Shown piece after piece: positions 15,888 through 24,454 of a DNA stretch of 64,000 nucleotides. Position 1 is the first letter of the stretch; every line of letters starts with the position of its first letter. This DNA comes from DATGZH01 sp035297265 (GTDB lineage Bacteria > Actinomycetota > Acidimicrobiia > Acidimicrobiales > RAAP-2). A program made the position numbers and the translations under genes. The notes under the pieces are model-generated. The model worked only from the letters and a program-made list of their open reading frames with translations, was not told the origin of the DNA and did no database searches. The DNA is taken from positions 23,124 to 87,123 of the forward strand of contig DATGZH010000039.1 in the NCBI GenBank assembly GCA_035297265.1, given 5' to 3'.

Positions 15888-15987
15888 CGTCTCAGCTTGC
15901 CCGATGGGGCACCGGGACCTCCGGGACGGGCGGTGTCGTCGAGGGTGACACCACCGGCGAGGTCGGCGCTGCCTATCGTAAGGGCCC

Positions 15988-16776
15988 GTGAGGGGGTCCT
16001 TCCGCAGTACCGGTGCCTACTGGCGCGCCGTCGGCGCGCTCGTGGCGGCCGTCGGCGCCGTCGGGGCGGGCGCCGCCGTCGCACCGGCCGGGGCGGCGAT
16101 CACCACGTCGACCACCTCCTCGCCCGCTGGCCCCGTGAGCACGCCGGCCGCCAACCTGCAGCGCGCCGTGAGGGCGACCCTCGCCACCTCGGGCTTCACG
16201 ATGAAGGGCTACCAGAAGATCGACCGCGAGGGCTTCAAGCTCGGGTTGGCCAGCAACGTCATCTACCAGGCTCCCGACCGCACCATCGGTGGGACGGTCG
16301 GCAAGCCCCTCGGCAACATCACGATCGGCACGACCCGTTACCTCCGCGAGACGATGGTGTGCTCCGACGGCACGCACGCCTACTGGTGGTGGGCCAGCCC
16401 CCTGCTGCCGTCGGAGAACGCCGGGGCCGCGGCCACCAGCTACCTGCGCCAGCTGCTGAGGTTGCCCAACCTGCGCCAGGAGGGGTCGACGTTCACGTCG
16501 CGGTCGCTCGGCCCGGCGACCAACCCCACCTACAAGCAGGCCTTCGGCCCCGGCAAGGTCTTGACCGTGGCCACCGTCGTCGTGAAGGGCGGCTATGTGT
16601 ACAAGGCGAGCTACCGCTACTCCTCACCCAAGGCCGTGCTCGAGAACGGCATCACCTATCTGAAGATCGGGACGTCACCGCCGGTGCCTTCCCCGCCGGC
16701 CGCCCTCGTCTTCCCGTCGATGAAATCGGGCGCACCCCCCAAGCCCCCGTCGGCGATCGTCTGCGCCGGCCACTAG
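15988..16776 (+). CDS. secreted protein of unknown function
   Basis: The start at GTG 15988 gives 262 residues with a signal peptide (MRGSFRSTGAYWRAVGALV, Ala-rich core, APAGAAIT). The mature part is a single domain of alternating strands (FTMKGYQKIDREGFKLGL, TIGTTRYLRETMVC, GGYVYKASYRYSSP). The overall look suggests a LolA/LppX-like lipid-binding shell, but I see no diagnostic motif and no lipobox Cys. The tail is Pro-rich. Function unknown. Confidence 0.6.
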   Translation: MRGSFRSTGAYWRAVGALVAAVGAVGAGAAVAPAGAAITTSTTSSPAGPVSTPAANLQRAVRATLATSGFTMKGYQKIDREGFKLGLASNVIYQAPDRTIGGTVGKPLGNITIGTTRYLRETMVCSDGTHAYWWWASPLLPSENAGAAATSYLRQLLRLPNLRQEGSTFTSRSLGPATNPTYKQAFGPGKVLTVATVVVKGGYVYKASYRYSSPKAVLENGITYLKIGTSPPVPSPPAALVFPSMKSGAPPKPPSAIVCAGH

Positions 16777-16963
16777 GCCCCGCGGCCGCCGAGCATCTCC
16801 GCGAACCCCGCCGGCGACCTGGGGCCGACGCCCGACGGCGGATCCTTACGGAGTTCTTCAACTCCTCCTAACGGGGTCACAGCCGGCACAAATATCGAGA
16901 TGGTGCACTGCAGGTGGCCGGCCCTCGCTCAGGAAGGGCCGGCCAACGACCAGGAGGTACTGC

Positions 16964-17296
16964 ATGGCATTCAACTTGAAACGTCCGCTGCTCGCCGTGG
17001 CGCTCGGCTGCGCGGGACTCGGTATCGGACTCGGGGTGAGCCTGGCTGCGTCGTCAGCGGCCACGGCCACGTCGACCAACCAGCCCGCCGCCAGCACCAC
17101 GGCCAGCTCCTCGTCCGGGACGTCGTCGAGCTCGTCCTCGGGCTCCACCTCGAGCCCGTCGACGACCGCACCGTCGACGACGAGCCCCTCGACGACGACC
17201 CCGTCCTCGAGCCACCCGTGCCCGAACATGGGCAACGGCAGCTCGGGCAGCTCCGGCTCGAGCAGCTCGGGGAGCTCCGGCACCTCCGGGAGCTGA
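16964..17296 (+). CDS. secreted Ser/Thr-rich low-complexity protein
   Basis: ATG 16964 has AGGAGG upstream. A signal peptide (MAFNLKRPLLAVALGCAGLG, then LGVSLAASSAATA) is followed by about 75 residues of almost only Ser, Thr, Pro and Gly, interrupted by SHPCPNMGNG. Such chains are usually extended cell-surface linkers and may be O-mannosylated in actinobacteria. It has a single Cys in the mature part. No domain is recognised. Confidence 0.6.
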   Translation: MAFNLKRPLLAVALGCAGLGIGLGVSLAASSAATATSTNQPAASTTASSSSGTSSSSSSGSTSSPSTTAPSTTSPSTTTPSSSHPCPNMGNGSSGSSGSSSSGSSGTSGS

Positions 17297-17355
17297 TCCA
17301 AAAGGACAGCGACCGGCCGGGCTCGGCCAACCCCCTCCGGCCGTGCCCGAGCCAC

Positions 17356-17394
17356 CCCTCACCGTGCCCGGCGGCGGGCCGGGCGCGGTGAGGG
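17356..17394. terminator. 17-bp hairpin between convergent genes
   Basis: CCCTCACCGTGCCCGGC and GCCGGGCGCGGTGAGGG form a 17-bp stem with one G.T pair and a 5-base loop. It sits between the low-complexity protein (plus) and the gene at 17421 (minus), so it can end transcription from both sides. No U-run is present. Confidence 0.6.
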
Positions 17395-17420
17395 CAGGGG
17401 GTCGTCCCCGGGCGCCGGCC

Positions 17421-17870
17421 TCAGCTGGCCGCGGCGGCGGGTGACTCGATCTCGCCGTTGGGCGAGGGCCAGGTGAAGACGATCGCCTCGCCCGGCGTGA
17501 GGACCCGCCACTGCTCGAGGGCGCGGGTGAGCGCGGCCGTCACCGGGTCCAGGGCGCCGGCCTGCCACCGGCCGGTGTGGTGGGCGGCGAGCCCTTCGGC
17601 CAGGTCCAGCTCCCGCCGGTGGGCGGCGACGATCGCCCGCCCGGGCCTGGTCACCTTCCTGCCCGTGCTCCTGAACGTCGCCCCCCGGTCGAGGAGCCCC
17701 CAGAAGCCCCGTTCGTAGCCGGTGGCCGCCTCGACCACGTACTGGCTGAGGTCATGGGGCAGGCCCGTCCCGGCGGCCATGAAGGTGCCCGGGACCCGGG
17801 ACCGCTTGCCCCGCACCGCATCCCAGTGACAGGAGCGGCGACCCTTCTCCTCCACCTTGTAGAACCGCAC
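17421..17870 (-). CDS. conserved actinobacterial protein of unknown function
   Basis: The 149-residue frame starts at GTG and contains GLPHDLSQYVVEAATGYERG, FWGLLDRGATFRSTGR and RPGRAIVAAHRREL. I recall this arrangement (HDL...FVVE...GFWG...GATF) from uncharacterised actinobacterial proteins but can name no function. It has no signal peptide or membrane segment. The tRNA-Leu gene lies 65 bases upstream on the same strand. Confidence 0.6.
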   Translation of the reverse strand: MRFYKVEEKGRRSCHWDAVRGKRSRVPGTFMAAGTGLPHDLSQYVVEAATGYERGFWGLLDRGATFRSTGRKVTRPGRAIVAAHRRELDLAEGLAAHHTGRWQAGALDPVTAALTRALEQWRVLTPGEAIVFTWPSPNGEIESPAAAAS

Positions 17871-17935
17871 GAGTACGCCGCCGACCTCCTCGAGGTCGCG
17901 GGCCGGCCCTTCGACGGTCCGGTCCGCACGACCGG

Positions 17936-18016
17936 TGCGGGCGAGAGGAGTCGAACCTCCACCCCCGAAGGGACCGGGTCCTAAACCCGGCGCGTCTACC
18001 GTTCCGCCACGCCCGC
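17936..18016 (-). tRNA. tRNA-Leu (anticodon TAG)
   Basis: The acceptor GCGGGCG pairs with CGCCCGC, and discriminator A ends the gene at 17936; CCA is not encoded. The anticodon stem-loop reads GCCGGGTTTAGGACCCGGT with TAG in the loop, followed by a long variable arm (CCCTTCGGGG) as expected for class II tRNA-Leu and the T-loop GGTTCGACTCC. It reads CUN codons. Confidence 0.93.
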
Positions 18017-18172
18017 AACCGTGCCCTCGGGCACCCGGCGAGTCTACGGCGGCCGCGACGCTGACCAGGGCGTCTGGCCCTCGGCTCCCACGTCGCCGGA
18101 AGGAGGCCGGACGCCGTCGTCGAGGGTGGGGGAGTGTCCCAGGGCCGGGGCCTCGCCAGGTAGCCTCGTTGG

Positions 18173-18781
18173 ATGGCTGAGAACCTCTCCCTCCCCCTCG
18201 TGATGGCCGCGTCGAACGGCCCGGATCCGACCATGGACATCTACCAGCGGCTGCTGAAGGAGCGCATCGTCTTCATCGGCAGCGCCATCGACCAGAACAC
18301 CGCCAACCTGGTCTGTGCCCAGCTCCTGCTCCTCGAGGCCGAGGCCCAGGACCGCGACATCGCCCTCTACATCAACTCGCCCGGGGGCTCGGTCACCGAC
18401 GGCCTGGCCATCTACGACACCATGCAGTACGTCCACTGCGACGTAAAGACGATCTGCGTGGGCCTGGCCGCCTCGATGGGTCAGTTCCTCCTCTGCTCCG
18501 GGGCACCGGGCAAGCGCTACGCCCTCCCGCACTCCCGCATCCTCATGCACCAGCCGTCGGGGTCCATGCAGGGCCAGGCGGCCGACATCGCCATCCAGGC
18601 CGAGCAGATCGTCTACCTCAAGCGGATGATGGCGGAGCGGATCGCCTTCCACACCGGCCAGCCGATCGAGAGGATCGAGGCGGACTCCGACCGGGACCGC
18701 TGGTTCACGGCCGAGGAGGCCCGGGACTACGGGTTCATCGACCAGGTCATCGACCACTCTGTCGCCCGGGTGGGAGGCTGA
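18173..18781 (+). CDS. clpP: ATP-dependent Clp protease proteolytic subunit
   Basis: The 202-residue serine protease has RIVFIGSAIDQNTANLVCAQ, INSPGGSVTDGLAIYDTMQ, the nucleophile in GLAASMGQF (Ser near 101), and the His in RILMHQPSGS. ClpP forms a 14-subunit barrel fed by ClpX or ClpC. Actinobacteria normally have two clpP genes in tandem; the second is not here, so this is either a lone extra copy or the pair is split. The gene ends three bases before the polysaccharide-export permease. Confidence 0.93.
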   Translation: MAENLSLPLVMAASNGPDPTMDIYQRLLKERIVFIGSAIDQNTANLVCAQLLLLEAEAQDRDIALYINSPGGSVTDGLAIYDTMQYVHCDVKTICVGLAASMGQFLLCSGAPGKRYALPHSRILMHQPSGSMQGQAADIAIQAEQIVYLKRMMAERIAFHTGQPIERIEADSDRDRWFTAEEARDYGFIDQVIDHSVARVGG

Positions 18782-18783
18782 GC

Positions 18784-19803
18784 GTGGTCCTCGAGGTGCC
18801 GGGCCCCGTGCCCGGGCCGAGCGACGTCAACCAGACCGAGCAGGAGAACGGGTCGCCCACCGAGCTCACCTTCGGTTCCCCCTGGCCCGACGGGAACGGC
18901 GCCGCCAAGGTCACGCGGACGGTCTCGGCGAATGTCGGCCTGTGGCGGCGGGTCGTCGCCGTCTGGCGCTCCCGGGAGCTGTTGGCCAACCTCGTCCGCA
19001 CCGAGATCAAGGTCAAGTACAAGAACTCGGTCCTGGGGATCATGTGGTCGATGGTGGCGCCGGCGATGACGCTCATCATCTTCACGATCGTCTTCAGCTT
19101 CCTGCTCAAAAACGGCATCCCGCACTTCGTGATCTTCCTGTTCTCGGGCCTCCTCCTCTGGAACTTCTTCCAGACAGCCGTCCAGACGGGCACCGGCACG
19201 ATCGTGAACAACTCGGGCCTGGTGAAGAAGGTGTCGTTCCCCCGGGAGATCCTGGCCCTGGCGTCGGTCGGCACGGCCTCGGTGTTCTTCTTCTTCCAGG
19301 CCATCGTGATGGTGATCTTCCTGTTCCTCGTGCCGAACGCGCCGGACTACTCGCTCATCCCTCTTGTCTTCCTCGCCCTCCTCGCTGGGGCCGTCTGGGC
19401 GGCGGCGCTCGCCGTGTTCCTCTCGGCGGTGAACGTCTACCTCCGCGACACCCAGCACCTCGTCGAGGTGCTGCTCACGGCGTGGTTCTGGGCCTGCCCG
19501 ATCGTGTACGCGTACCAGCGGACGGTGGCCAAGTCGTCAAAGCTGCACCAGTGGCACCTGACCTGGATCTACTTCCTCAACCCGCTCACCCCGCTCGTCA
19601 TGACCTTCCAGCGGGTGCTCTACAACATCCCGGTCGGCCGGCTCACGGTGAAGCCCTACCAAGTGGCCCGCTTCCTCCCTCCTTGGAGCGGCAGCACCTA
19701 CCTGGTGGCTGACCTCGCGGTGCTCGGCATCGGGCTGGTGCTGTTCGTGCTGGCGCTCGTCGTCTTCGGCCGGCTCGAAGGGAACTTCGCCGAGGAGCTC
19801 TGA
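18784..19803 (+). CDS. ABC-2 permease for polysaccharide export (Wzm/TagG type)
   Basis: The 339-residue protein has a 60-residue cytosolic lead, then LWRRVVAVWRSRELLANLVR followed by IKVKYKNSVLGIMWSMVAP, the ABC-2 signature, and six hydrophobic segments ending near residue 330. Permeases of this type move undecaprenyl-linked O-antigen, galactan or teichoic acid across the membrane. Its ATPase follows 7 bases downstream. It starts at GTG right after clpP. Confidence 0.88.
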   Translation: MVLEVPGPVPGPSDVNQTEQENGSPTELTFGSPWPDGNGAAKVTRTVSANVGLWRRVVAVWRSRELLANLVRTEIKVKYKNSVLGIMWSMVAPAMTLIIFTIVFSFLLKNGIPHFVIFLFSGLLLWNFFQTAVQTGTGTIVNNSGLVKKVSFPREILALASVGTASVFFFFQAIVMVIFLFLVPNAPDYSLIPLVFLALLAGAVWAAALAVFLSAVNVYLRDTQHLVEVLLTAWFWACPIVYAYQRTVAKSSKLHQWHLTWIYFLNPLTPLVMTFQRVLYNIPVGRLTVKPYQVARFLPPWSGSTYLVADLAVLGIGLVLFVLALVVFGRLEGNFAEEL

Positions 19804-19810
19804 TCACAAG

Positions 19811-21112
19811 ATGAGCACCACGGCGGTCGACGTCCGGGACGTCTCCAAGCGCTTCCAGCTGGCCAAGGAGCGGTACACCTCGCTCAAGGAGCGGGTGATC
19901 CACGGTGGCCGGGTGAAGCGCGAGGACCTCTGGGCGCTGCGCGACGTGAACTTCACGGTGGCCGAGGGGGAGACCGTGGGCATCCTCGGGCGCAACGGCT
20001 CGGGCAAGTCGACGCTGCTCAAGTGCATCTGCGGCGTGCTCCAACCCACGTCGGGCGAGGTGATCGTCCGAGGCAACCTGGCCGGCCTCCTCGAGCTCGG
20101 CGCCGGCTTCCAGCAGGAGCTCTCGGGCCGGGACAACATCTACCTCAACGGCTCGATGCTCGGGATGTCCAAGCGCGACGTGGACAAGATCTTCGACGAG
20201 ATCGTGGCCTTCGCCGAGCTCGAGCAGTTCATCGACCACCAGGTCAAGTTCTATTCCTCCGGCATGTACGTCCGGCTCGGCTTCGCCGTGGCCGTGAACA
20301 TGGACCCCCATGTCCTCGTGATCGACGAGGTCCTTTCCGTCGGTGACGAGCGGTTCCAGCGCAAGTGCATGGAGCGGATCAAGACCTTTCAGGAGGAGGG
20401 TCGGACGATCCTCTTCGTGACCCATTCGCCCGACCAGGTGCGGAGCATCTGCGACCGGGCGGTCGTGCTCGACGAAGGCCATCTCGTGGCCGAGGGCCCG
20501 CCGGGGGAGGCCGTGCGCATCTTCCGTGAGCACCTCCTCGAGGCCTCCGACGTGCTCAACCAGGGGTCGGTCGGCCAGACGCCGGCCGTCTCGGAGGAGG
20601 CGGTGGCCGACGAGGCTGCGGCGAGGTCGTTCGTCCAAGAAGGGCTCCGCCCGGTGCGCTTCACCGACGTCCGCGTCTACTACCCCGGGATGGAGGAGCG
20701 CCCCTATCTCCTCACCGGCGACGCCCTCCACATCCGCCTCCACTTCAACGCCACCACGGTGACCAAGGGCGTCGTGTTCGTGCTGGAGCTGCGGGACACC
20801 GGCGGCAACTGCATCCTGCGCACCGACACCGACATCTTGGGCCAGCAGATCGACGTGCCCGAGGGCACCGGGGCCATCGAGTTCCGGTTCGCGACGTTCC
20901 CGTTCCTCGACGGCGCCTACGAGGTGCACGCCGGCATCCAGAGCCGCCTCGGCGGCGTGGTGTTCGACTGGCGGGAGCCGGCGGCCAGCTTCGAAGTCAT
21001 GCACCCCGGCCGCTCGACGGGCATCGTCGACCTGCCGGTGCAGGCCCTCATGGTCGAGGGGCCGATGGCCGAGGTGGCCGCCGGCGTGTCCCAGACGGTG
21101 GTGCCGTCGTGA
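19811..21112 (+). CDS. ABC ATPase with C-terminal Wzt-like carbohydrate-binding domain
   Basis: Residues 1-240 are the ATPase: Walker A GRNGSGKSTLLK, the Q-loop in LLELGAGFQQELSGRDNIYL, signature YSSGMYVRLGF, Walker B VLVIDEVLSVGD and the H-loop FVTHSP. Residues 270-420 form a beta-sandwich like Wzt-C (PYLLTGDALHIRLHFNATT, then FELRDTGG-type strands), which in Wzt recognises the capped end of the glycan before export. This argues for O-antigen-like export with chain-end recognition. The stop overlaps the next start by four bases. Confidence 0.9.
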   Translation: MSTTAVDVRDVSKRFQLAKERYTSLKERVIHGGRVKREDLWALRDVNFTVAEGETVGILGRNGSGKSTLLKCICGVLQPTSGEVIVRGNLAGLLELGAGFQQELSGRDNIYLNGSMLGMSKRDVDKIFDEIVAFAELEQFIDHQVKFYSSGMYVRLGFAVAVNMDPHVLVIDEVLSVGDERFQRKCMERIKTFQEEGRTILFVTHSPDQVRSICDRAVVLDEGHLVAEGPPGEAVRIFREHLLEASDVLNQGSVGQTPAVSEEAVADEAAARSFVQEGLRPVRFTDVRVYYPGMEERPYLLTGDALHIRLHFNATTVTKGVVFVLELRDTGGNCILRTDTDILGQQIDVPEGTGAIEFRFATFPFLDGAYEVHAGIQSRLGGVVFDWREPAASFEVMHPGRSTGIVDLPVQALMVEGPMAEVAAGVSQTVVPS

Positions 21113-22095
21113 CGACCGGCTCCGAGGACGACGCCGCCTACCTCGAGCGCGTGCTCGCCGAGATCGACGACGAGGTCCGCCAGCGGCGGGCCGCCGGCGA
21201 CCTGCCGGTCCGCCTGGAGCGGGAGCTCGACGAGTTGTTCTTGGAGTACTCGCCGGTGGCCGGGCGAGGCGGCGGGCTGGCCGAGCAGCTGCGCATGGTC
21301 GACGCCGCGGCCTTCATCGACCCGGTGGTCCCCGTCGAGTCGACGAAGTCCGGCGGGGCGGCGGTCAAAAAGACCCTCCGCTCGCTCTCCATGTGGTACG
21401 TGGGCTACGTCACGGGCCAGGTGAGCCAGTTCGCCTCGGCGGTGAGCAAGACGCTCCATCTCCTGGACGAGCAGGTGCGGGCGCTCTCGGCCCAGCTCGA
21501 CTCCCAGCACGTCGTCCCGGCCGAGATCGTCGAGCTCCCCGCGGTCCATGCGCCCGACGCCTGGTGGGTGAAGGAGGTCGTGACGGCGTTCGGCACCGTC
21601 GAGGGCCGGGTGCTCCACGCGGCGGCCGGCTCGGGCTGGCTCGTCGGGGCGCTCGTCGACGGGGGCGTCGACGCCTATGGCGTGGAGCCCCGACCGGGCC
21701 TCGTCGGGGAGGCGGAGTTCGGGTCGCTCGACCTGCGCGAAGAGGGCATCCTCGCTCACCTGCGGGCGGTGGAGCCCGCCGCCCTCGGCGGTGTGGTGCT
21801 CTCCGGCGTGGTCGACGGCATGTCCCACGGCGAGCGTGAGCAGCTCCTCGACCTCGTGGTCGAGGCCCTCCCGCCGGGCGGCGTCCTGGCCGTCCACTCG
21901 CTCTCGGGCGCCGCCTGGGAGGCACCCGACGCCCCGCCCGAGGCCGACCTGTCGACCGGCCATCCGCTGCGTCCGGCCACGTGGGTGCACCTGCTCGGGC
22001 GCATGGGCGGCACCGCCCGGGTGGCCGAGGGGCCGACGGGGCTCGACTACCTGGTCGTGGCCACCCTCGGCGACTCGGTACCGCCCCCGAGGTGA
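21109..22095 (+). CDS. methyltransferase-like protein of the polysaccharide locus
   Basis: The protein has 328 residues from GTG. The first half is charged and helical (AAYLERVLAEIDDEVRQRRA, then a possible amphipathic segment), and residues 150-320 fold like a class I methyltransferase: VLHAAAGSGWLVGALVDGG as motif I, YGVEPRPGL after strand 2, and AALGGVVLSGVVDGMSHGER near motif IV. The glycine-rich loop is degenerate, so SAM binding is uncertain. A paralogue at 30283 also precedes a GT4 gene. It could methylate the chain end or act as a scaffold. Confidence 0.6.
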   Translation: MTTGSEDDAAYLERVLAEIDDEVRQRRAAGDLPVRLERELDELFLEYSPVAGRGGGLAEQLRMVDAAAFIDPVVPVESTKSGGAAVKKTLRSLSMWYVGYVTGQVSQFASAVSKTLHLLDEQVRALSAQLDSQHVVPAEIVELPAVHAPDAWWVKEVVTAFGTVEGRVLHAAAGSGWLVGALVDGGVDAYGVEPRPGLVGEAEFGSLDLREEGILAHLRAVEPAALGGVVLSGVVDGMSHGEREQLLDLVVEALPPGGVLAVHSLSGAAWEAPDAPPEADLSTGHPLRPATWVHLLGRMGGTARVAEGPTGLDYLVVATLGDSVPPPR

Positions 22096-23207
22096 CCGAA
22101 CCTGCCGCGCCGGGCCCCGGCCCGAGGCCGCGGGCCGTCCACCAGTTCGTCCCGGCCCTGATCCCGCGCGACGCCACGGGCAGCCACACGCTCCTCCTGC
22201 GTGAGGCCTTGCGGGCGGCCGGCTGGCGCTCGGAGATCTTCGCCGAGGCCACCCACGACGAGCTCCTCGACGAGTCGATCCCTGTCGAGGACTACGACCA
22301 GCACGCCGCGCCCGGCGACGTGCTCGTCTACCAGTTCTCCACGAGCTCGGTCGTGGCCGAGGTCCTGGCGGCTCGGAGCGAGCCCCTCATCCTCGACTAC
22401 CACAACGTCACCGGACCGGAGCACTACGAGGGCTGGGAGCCGGCCACCGCCCGGCGGGCGGCGGCCGCGCAGCAGCAGCTGCGGCTCCTCGCCCCGCGAG
22501 CGGTCCTCGGGCTGGCCGACAGCGCCTTCAACGAGCGGGACCTCGTGGCCGCTGGCTGTCGCCGCACGGCCGTGGTCCCGGTGCTCGTCGACCTCGACCG
22601 CCTCGCCGACCCCGACCCGAGGGTGGCCCGACGCCTGGCCGCGAGGAAGGCCGAGGGCGGGAGCGACTGGCTCTTCGTCGGCCGCCTCGTGCCGAGCAAG
22701 GCCCAGCACCAGTTGGTGAAGGCCCTCTGGGCTCACCACCGCCTCTACGGGCCGACCGCCCGGCTCCACCTGGTCGGCTCGGCCCCGAGCGGCCGCTACC
22801 TGGCCGCGCTGCGCTCGTTCGTCGTCGACCTCGGACTGGAGGCTGCGGTGCGCATCACCGGTGAGGTGAGCGACGCCGCCCTCGCCGCCTACTACGCCGC
22901 GGCCGACGTCTACGTCTCGCTCTCGGTCCACGAGGGCTTCGGGGTGCCGCTCCTCGAAGCCATGCGCTCGGGCGTGCCGGTGGTGGCCCTCGCCACCGGG
23001 GGCCTGCCCTCGACCGCCGGGACCGCCGCCCTCCTGCTCGCCGACGACGAGCCGTCCCGGGTGGCCGCGGCGGTCGAGCGGGTGCTCACCGACCAGTCGC
23101 TTCGCGAGCACCTGGTGGCCGCGGGGCGCGAGCGCATCTCGGCCCTCTCCCTCGAGGAGAGCGGCCGGATAGCGGTGGCCGCCGTGGCGTCGGTGGTCGG
23201 CCCGTGA
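22092..23207 (+). CDS. GT4-family glycosyltransferase
   Basis: From GTG 22092 (GTGA overlap with the previous stop) the product has 371 residues. The N-domain starts HQFVPALIPRDATGSHTLLL. The C-domain has WLFVGRLVPSKAQHQLVKAL and the donor-binding VSLSVHEGFGVPLLEAMRSG with the EGFGxPxxE signature. It retains configuration and uses a nucleotide sugar in the cytosol. It probably builds the repeat exported by the upstream ABC system. Very similar glycosyltransferases lie at 31322 and 32390. Confidence 0.88.
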   Translation: MTEPAAPGPGPRPRAVHQFVPALIPRDATGSHTLLLREALRAAGWRSEIFAEATHDELLDESIPVEDYDQHAAPGDVLVYQFSTSSVVAEVLAARSEPLILDYHNVTGPEHYEGWEPATARRAAAAQQQLRLLAPRAVLGLADSAFNERDLVAAGCRRTAVVPVLVDLDRLADPDPRVARRLAARKAEGGSDWLFVGRLVPSKAQHQLVKALWAHHRLYGPTARLHLVGSAPSGRYLAALRSFVVDLGLEAAVRITGEVSDAALAAYYAAADVYVSLSVHEGFGVPLLEAMRSGVPVVALATGGLPSTAGTAALLLADDEPSRVAAAVERVLTDQSLREHLVAAGRERISALSLEESGRIAVAAVASVVGP

Positions 23208-24406
23208 GGGTGGCCTTCGTCACCCCTCGCTACGGCCCCCAGGTGATGGGCGGGGCCGAGACCGGTGCCCGCCAGCTGGCCGAGCACCTGGTGGCCGACT
23301 GCGGCGTCGCGGCCGAGGTGTTCACGACCTGCGCCCTCGACCACGTCACGTGGGACGACGTGCTGGCGCCCGGCGACGAGATGATGGCCGGGGTCCTCGT
23401 GCACCGGTTCACCTCCGCCGCCGGGCGCGACCCCGACTTCTACGGTCTCGACACCAGGGTGCGGGTGGCCCCGCGCGACACCACCCGCGACCAGGCCAAG
23501 CGTTGGGTGGAGCTGAACGGCCCGGTCACCATCTCCCTCGTCGAGGCGCTGGCCGACAGCGGGGTCGACGTGGCCGCCTTCTACCCCTACCTCTACTACC
23601 CGGCGGTGGCCGGCATCGGGAAGGTGCCGATGCCGGGCGTGCTGCACCCGGCGGCCCACGACGAGCCCGCGCTCTACCTGCCGATCTTCCGCGGCACGTA
23701 CGTCAACGCCGACGCCCTCGTGTACCACACGGTGGCCGAGCGCCGGTTGGTCCAGCGCGTCCACCCGGTCGCCCACCTGCCCCAGATGGTCCTCGGGCTC
23801 GGCGTGGGTCCCGACGTGGGGACGGGACGGCCGGGGGGCGAGCTCCTCGGCCTCGGGGACCGGCCCTACCTCGTGAGCGTCGGCCGGGTGGACGACCACA
23901 AGGGCTCCTCGATGCTGGCCGCCTTCTTCCGCACCTACAAGGAGCGCCACCCCGGACCGCTGGCCCTCGCCCTCGTCGGCCCGGTGTCGACGAAGAAGAT
24001 CCCGCCCGACCCCGACATCGTCGTCCCCGGACCGGTCGACGAGGCCGACAAGTGGGACATCGTGCGCAGCGCGGTGGTGTCGGTCTCGCCGTCGGCCCTC
24101 GAGTCCTTCTCCCTCGTCGTGCTGGAGGCGTGGTCGGCCGGGGTGCCGGTCATGGTGAACGCCACGTGCGCCCCCACCCGCGAGCACTGCGAGCGCTCCG
24201 GCGGGGGCCTCTGGTTCGGCTCCTACCGGGAGTTCGAGGCGGCACTCGACCACCTGCTGGCCGACGCCGCGCTGCGGGCCTCGCTCGCCGCCCGAGGACG
24301 CGAGTACGTCGAGCGCCACTACCACTGGCCCGAGCTCATCACCCGCTACGCCCGTTTCCTCGACCGGGTCACCGAGCGGGGTCGCGGGCTGACCGGCGTC
24401 CTCTGA
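23204..24406 (+). CDS. GT4-family glycosyltransferase
   Basis: This 400-residue protein starts at GTG overlapping the preceding stop. It begins MRVAFVTPRYGPQVMGGAET, the classic GT-B nucleotide-sugar glycosyltransferase head, and has YLVSVGRVDDHKGSSMLAAF and SPSALESFSLVVLEAWSAGV, where ESFSLVVLE replaces the usual EGFGxxxxE. It is more distant from the other three GT4 proteins in the locus and probably adds a different sugar. Confidence 0.87.
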   Translation: MRVAFVTPRYGPQVMGGAETGARQLAEHLVADCGVAAEVFTTCALDHVTWDDVLAPGDEMMAGVLVHRFTSAAGRDPDFYGLDTRVRVAPRDTTRDQAKRWVELNGPVTISLVEALADSGVDVAAFYPYLYYPAVAGIGKVPMPGVLHPAAHDEPALYLPIFRGTYVNADALVYHTVAERRLVQRVHPVAHLPQMVLGLGVGPDVGTGRPGGELLGLGDRPYLVSVGRVDDHKGSSMLAAFFRTYKERHPGPLALALVGPVSTKKIPPDPDIVVPGPVDEADKWDIVRSAVVSVSPSALESFSLVVLEAWSAGVPVMVNATCAPTREHCERSGGGLWFGSYREFEAALDHLLADAALRASLAARGREYVERHYHWPELITRYARFLDRVTERGRGLTGVL

Positions 24407-24454
24407 ACAGGGCCTGAGAGTGCGACCGGGTGGCCACAAGTAGTCTCCGGACCC

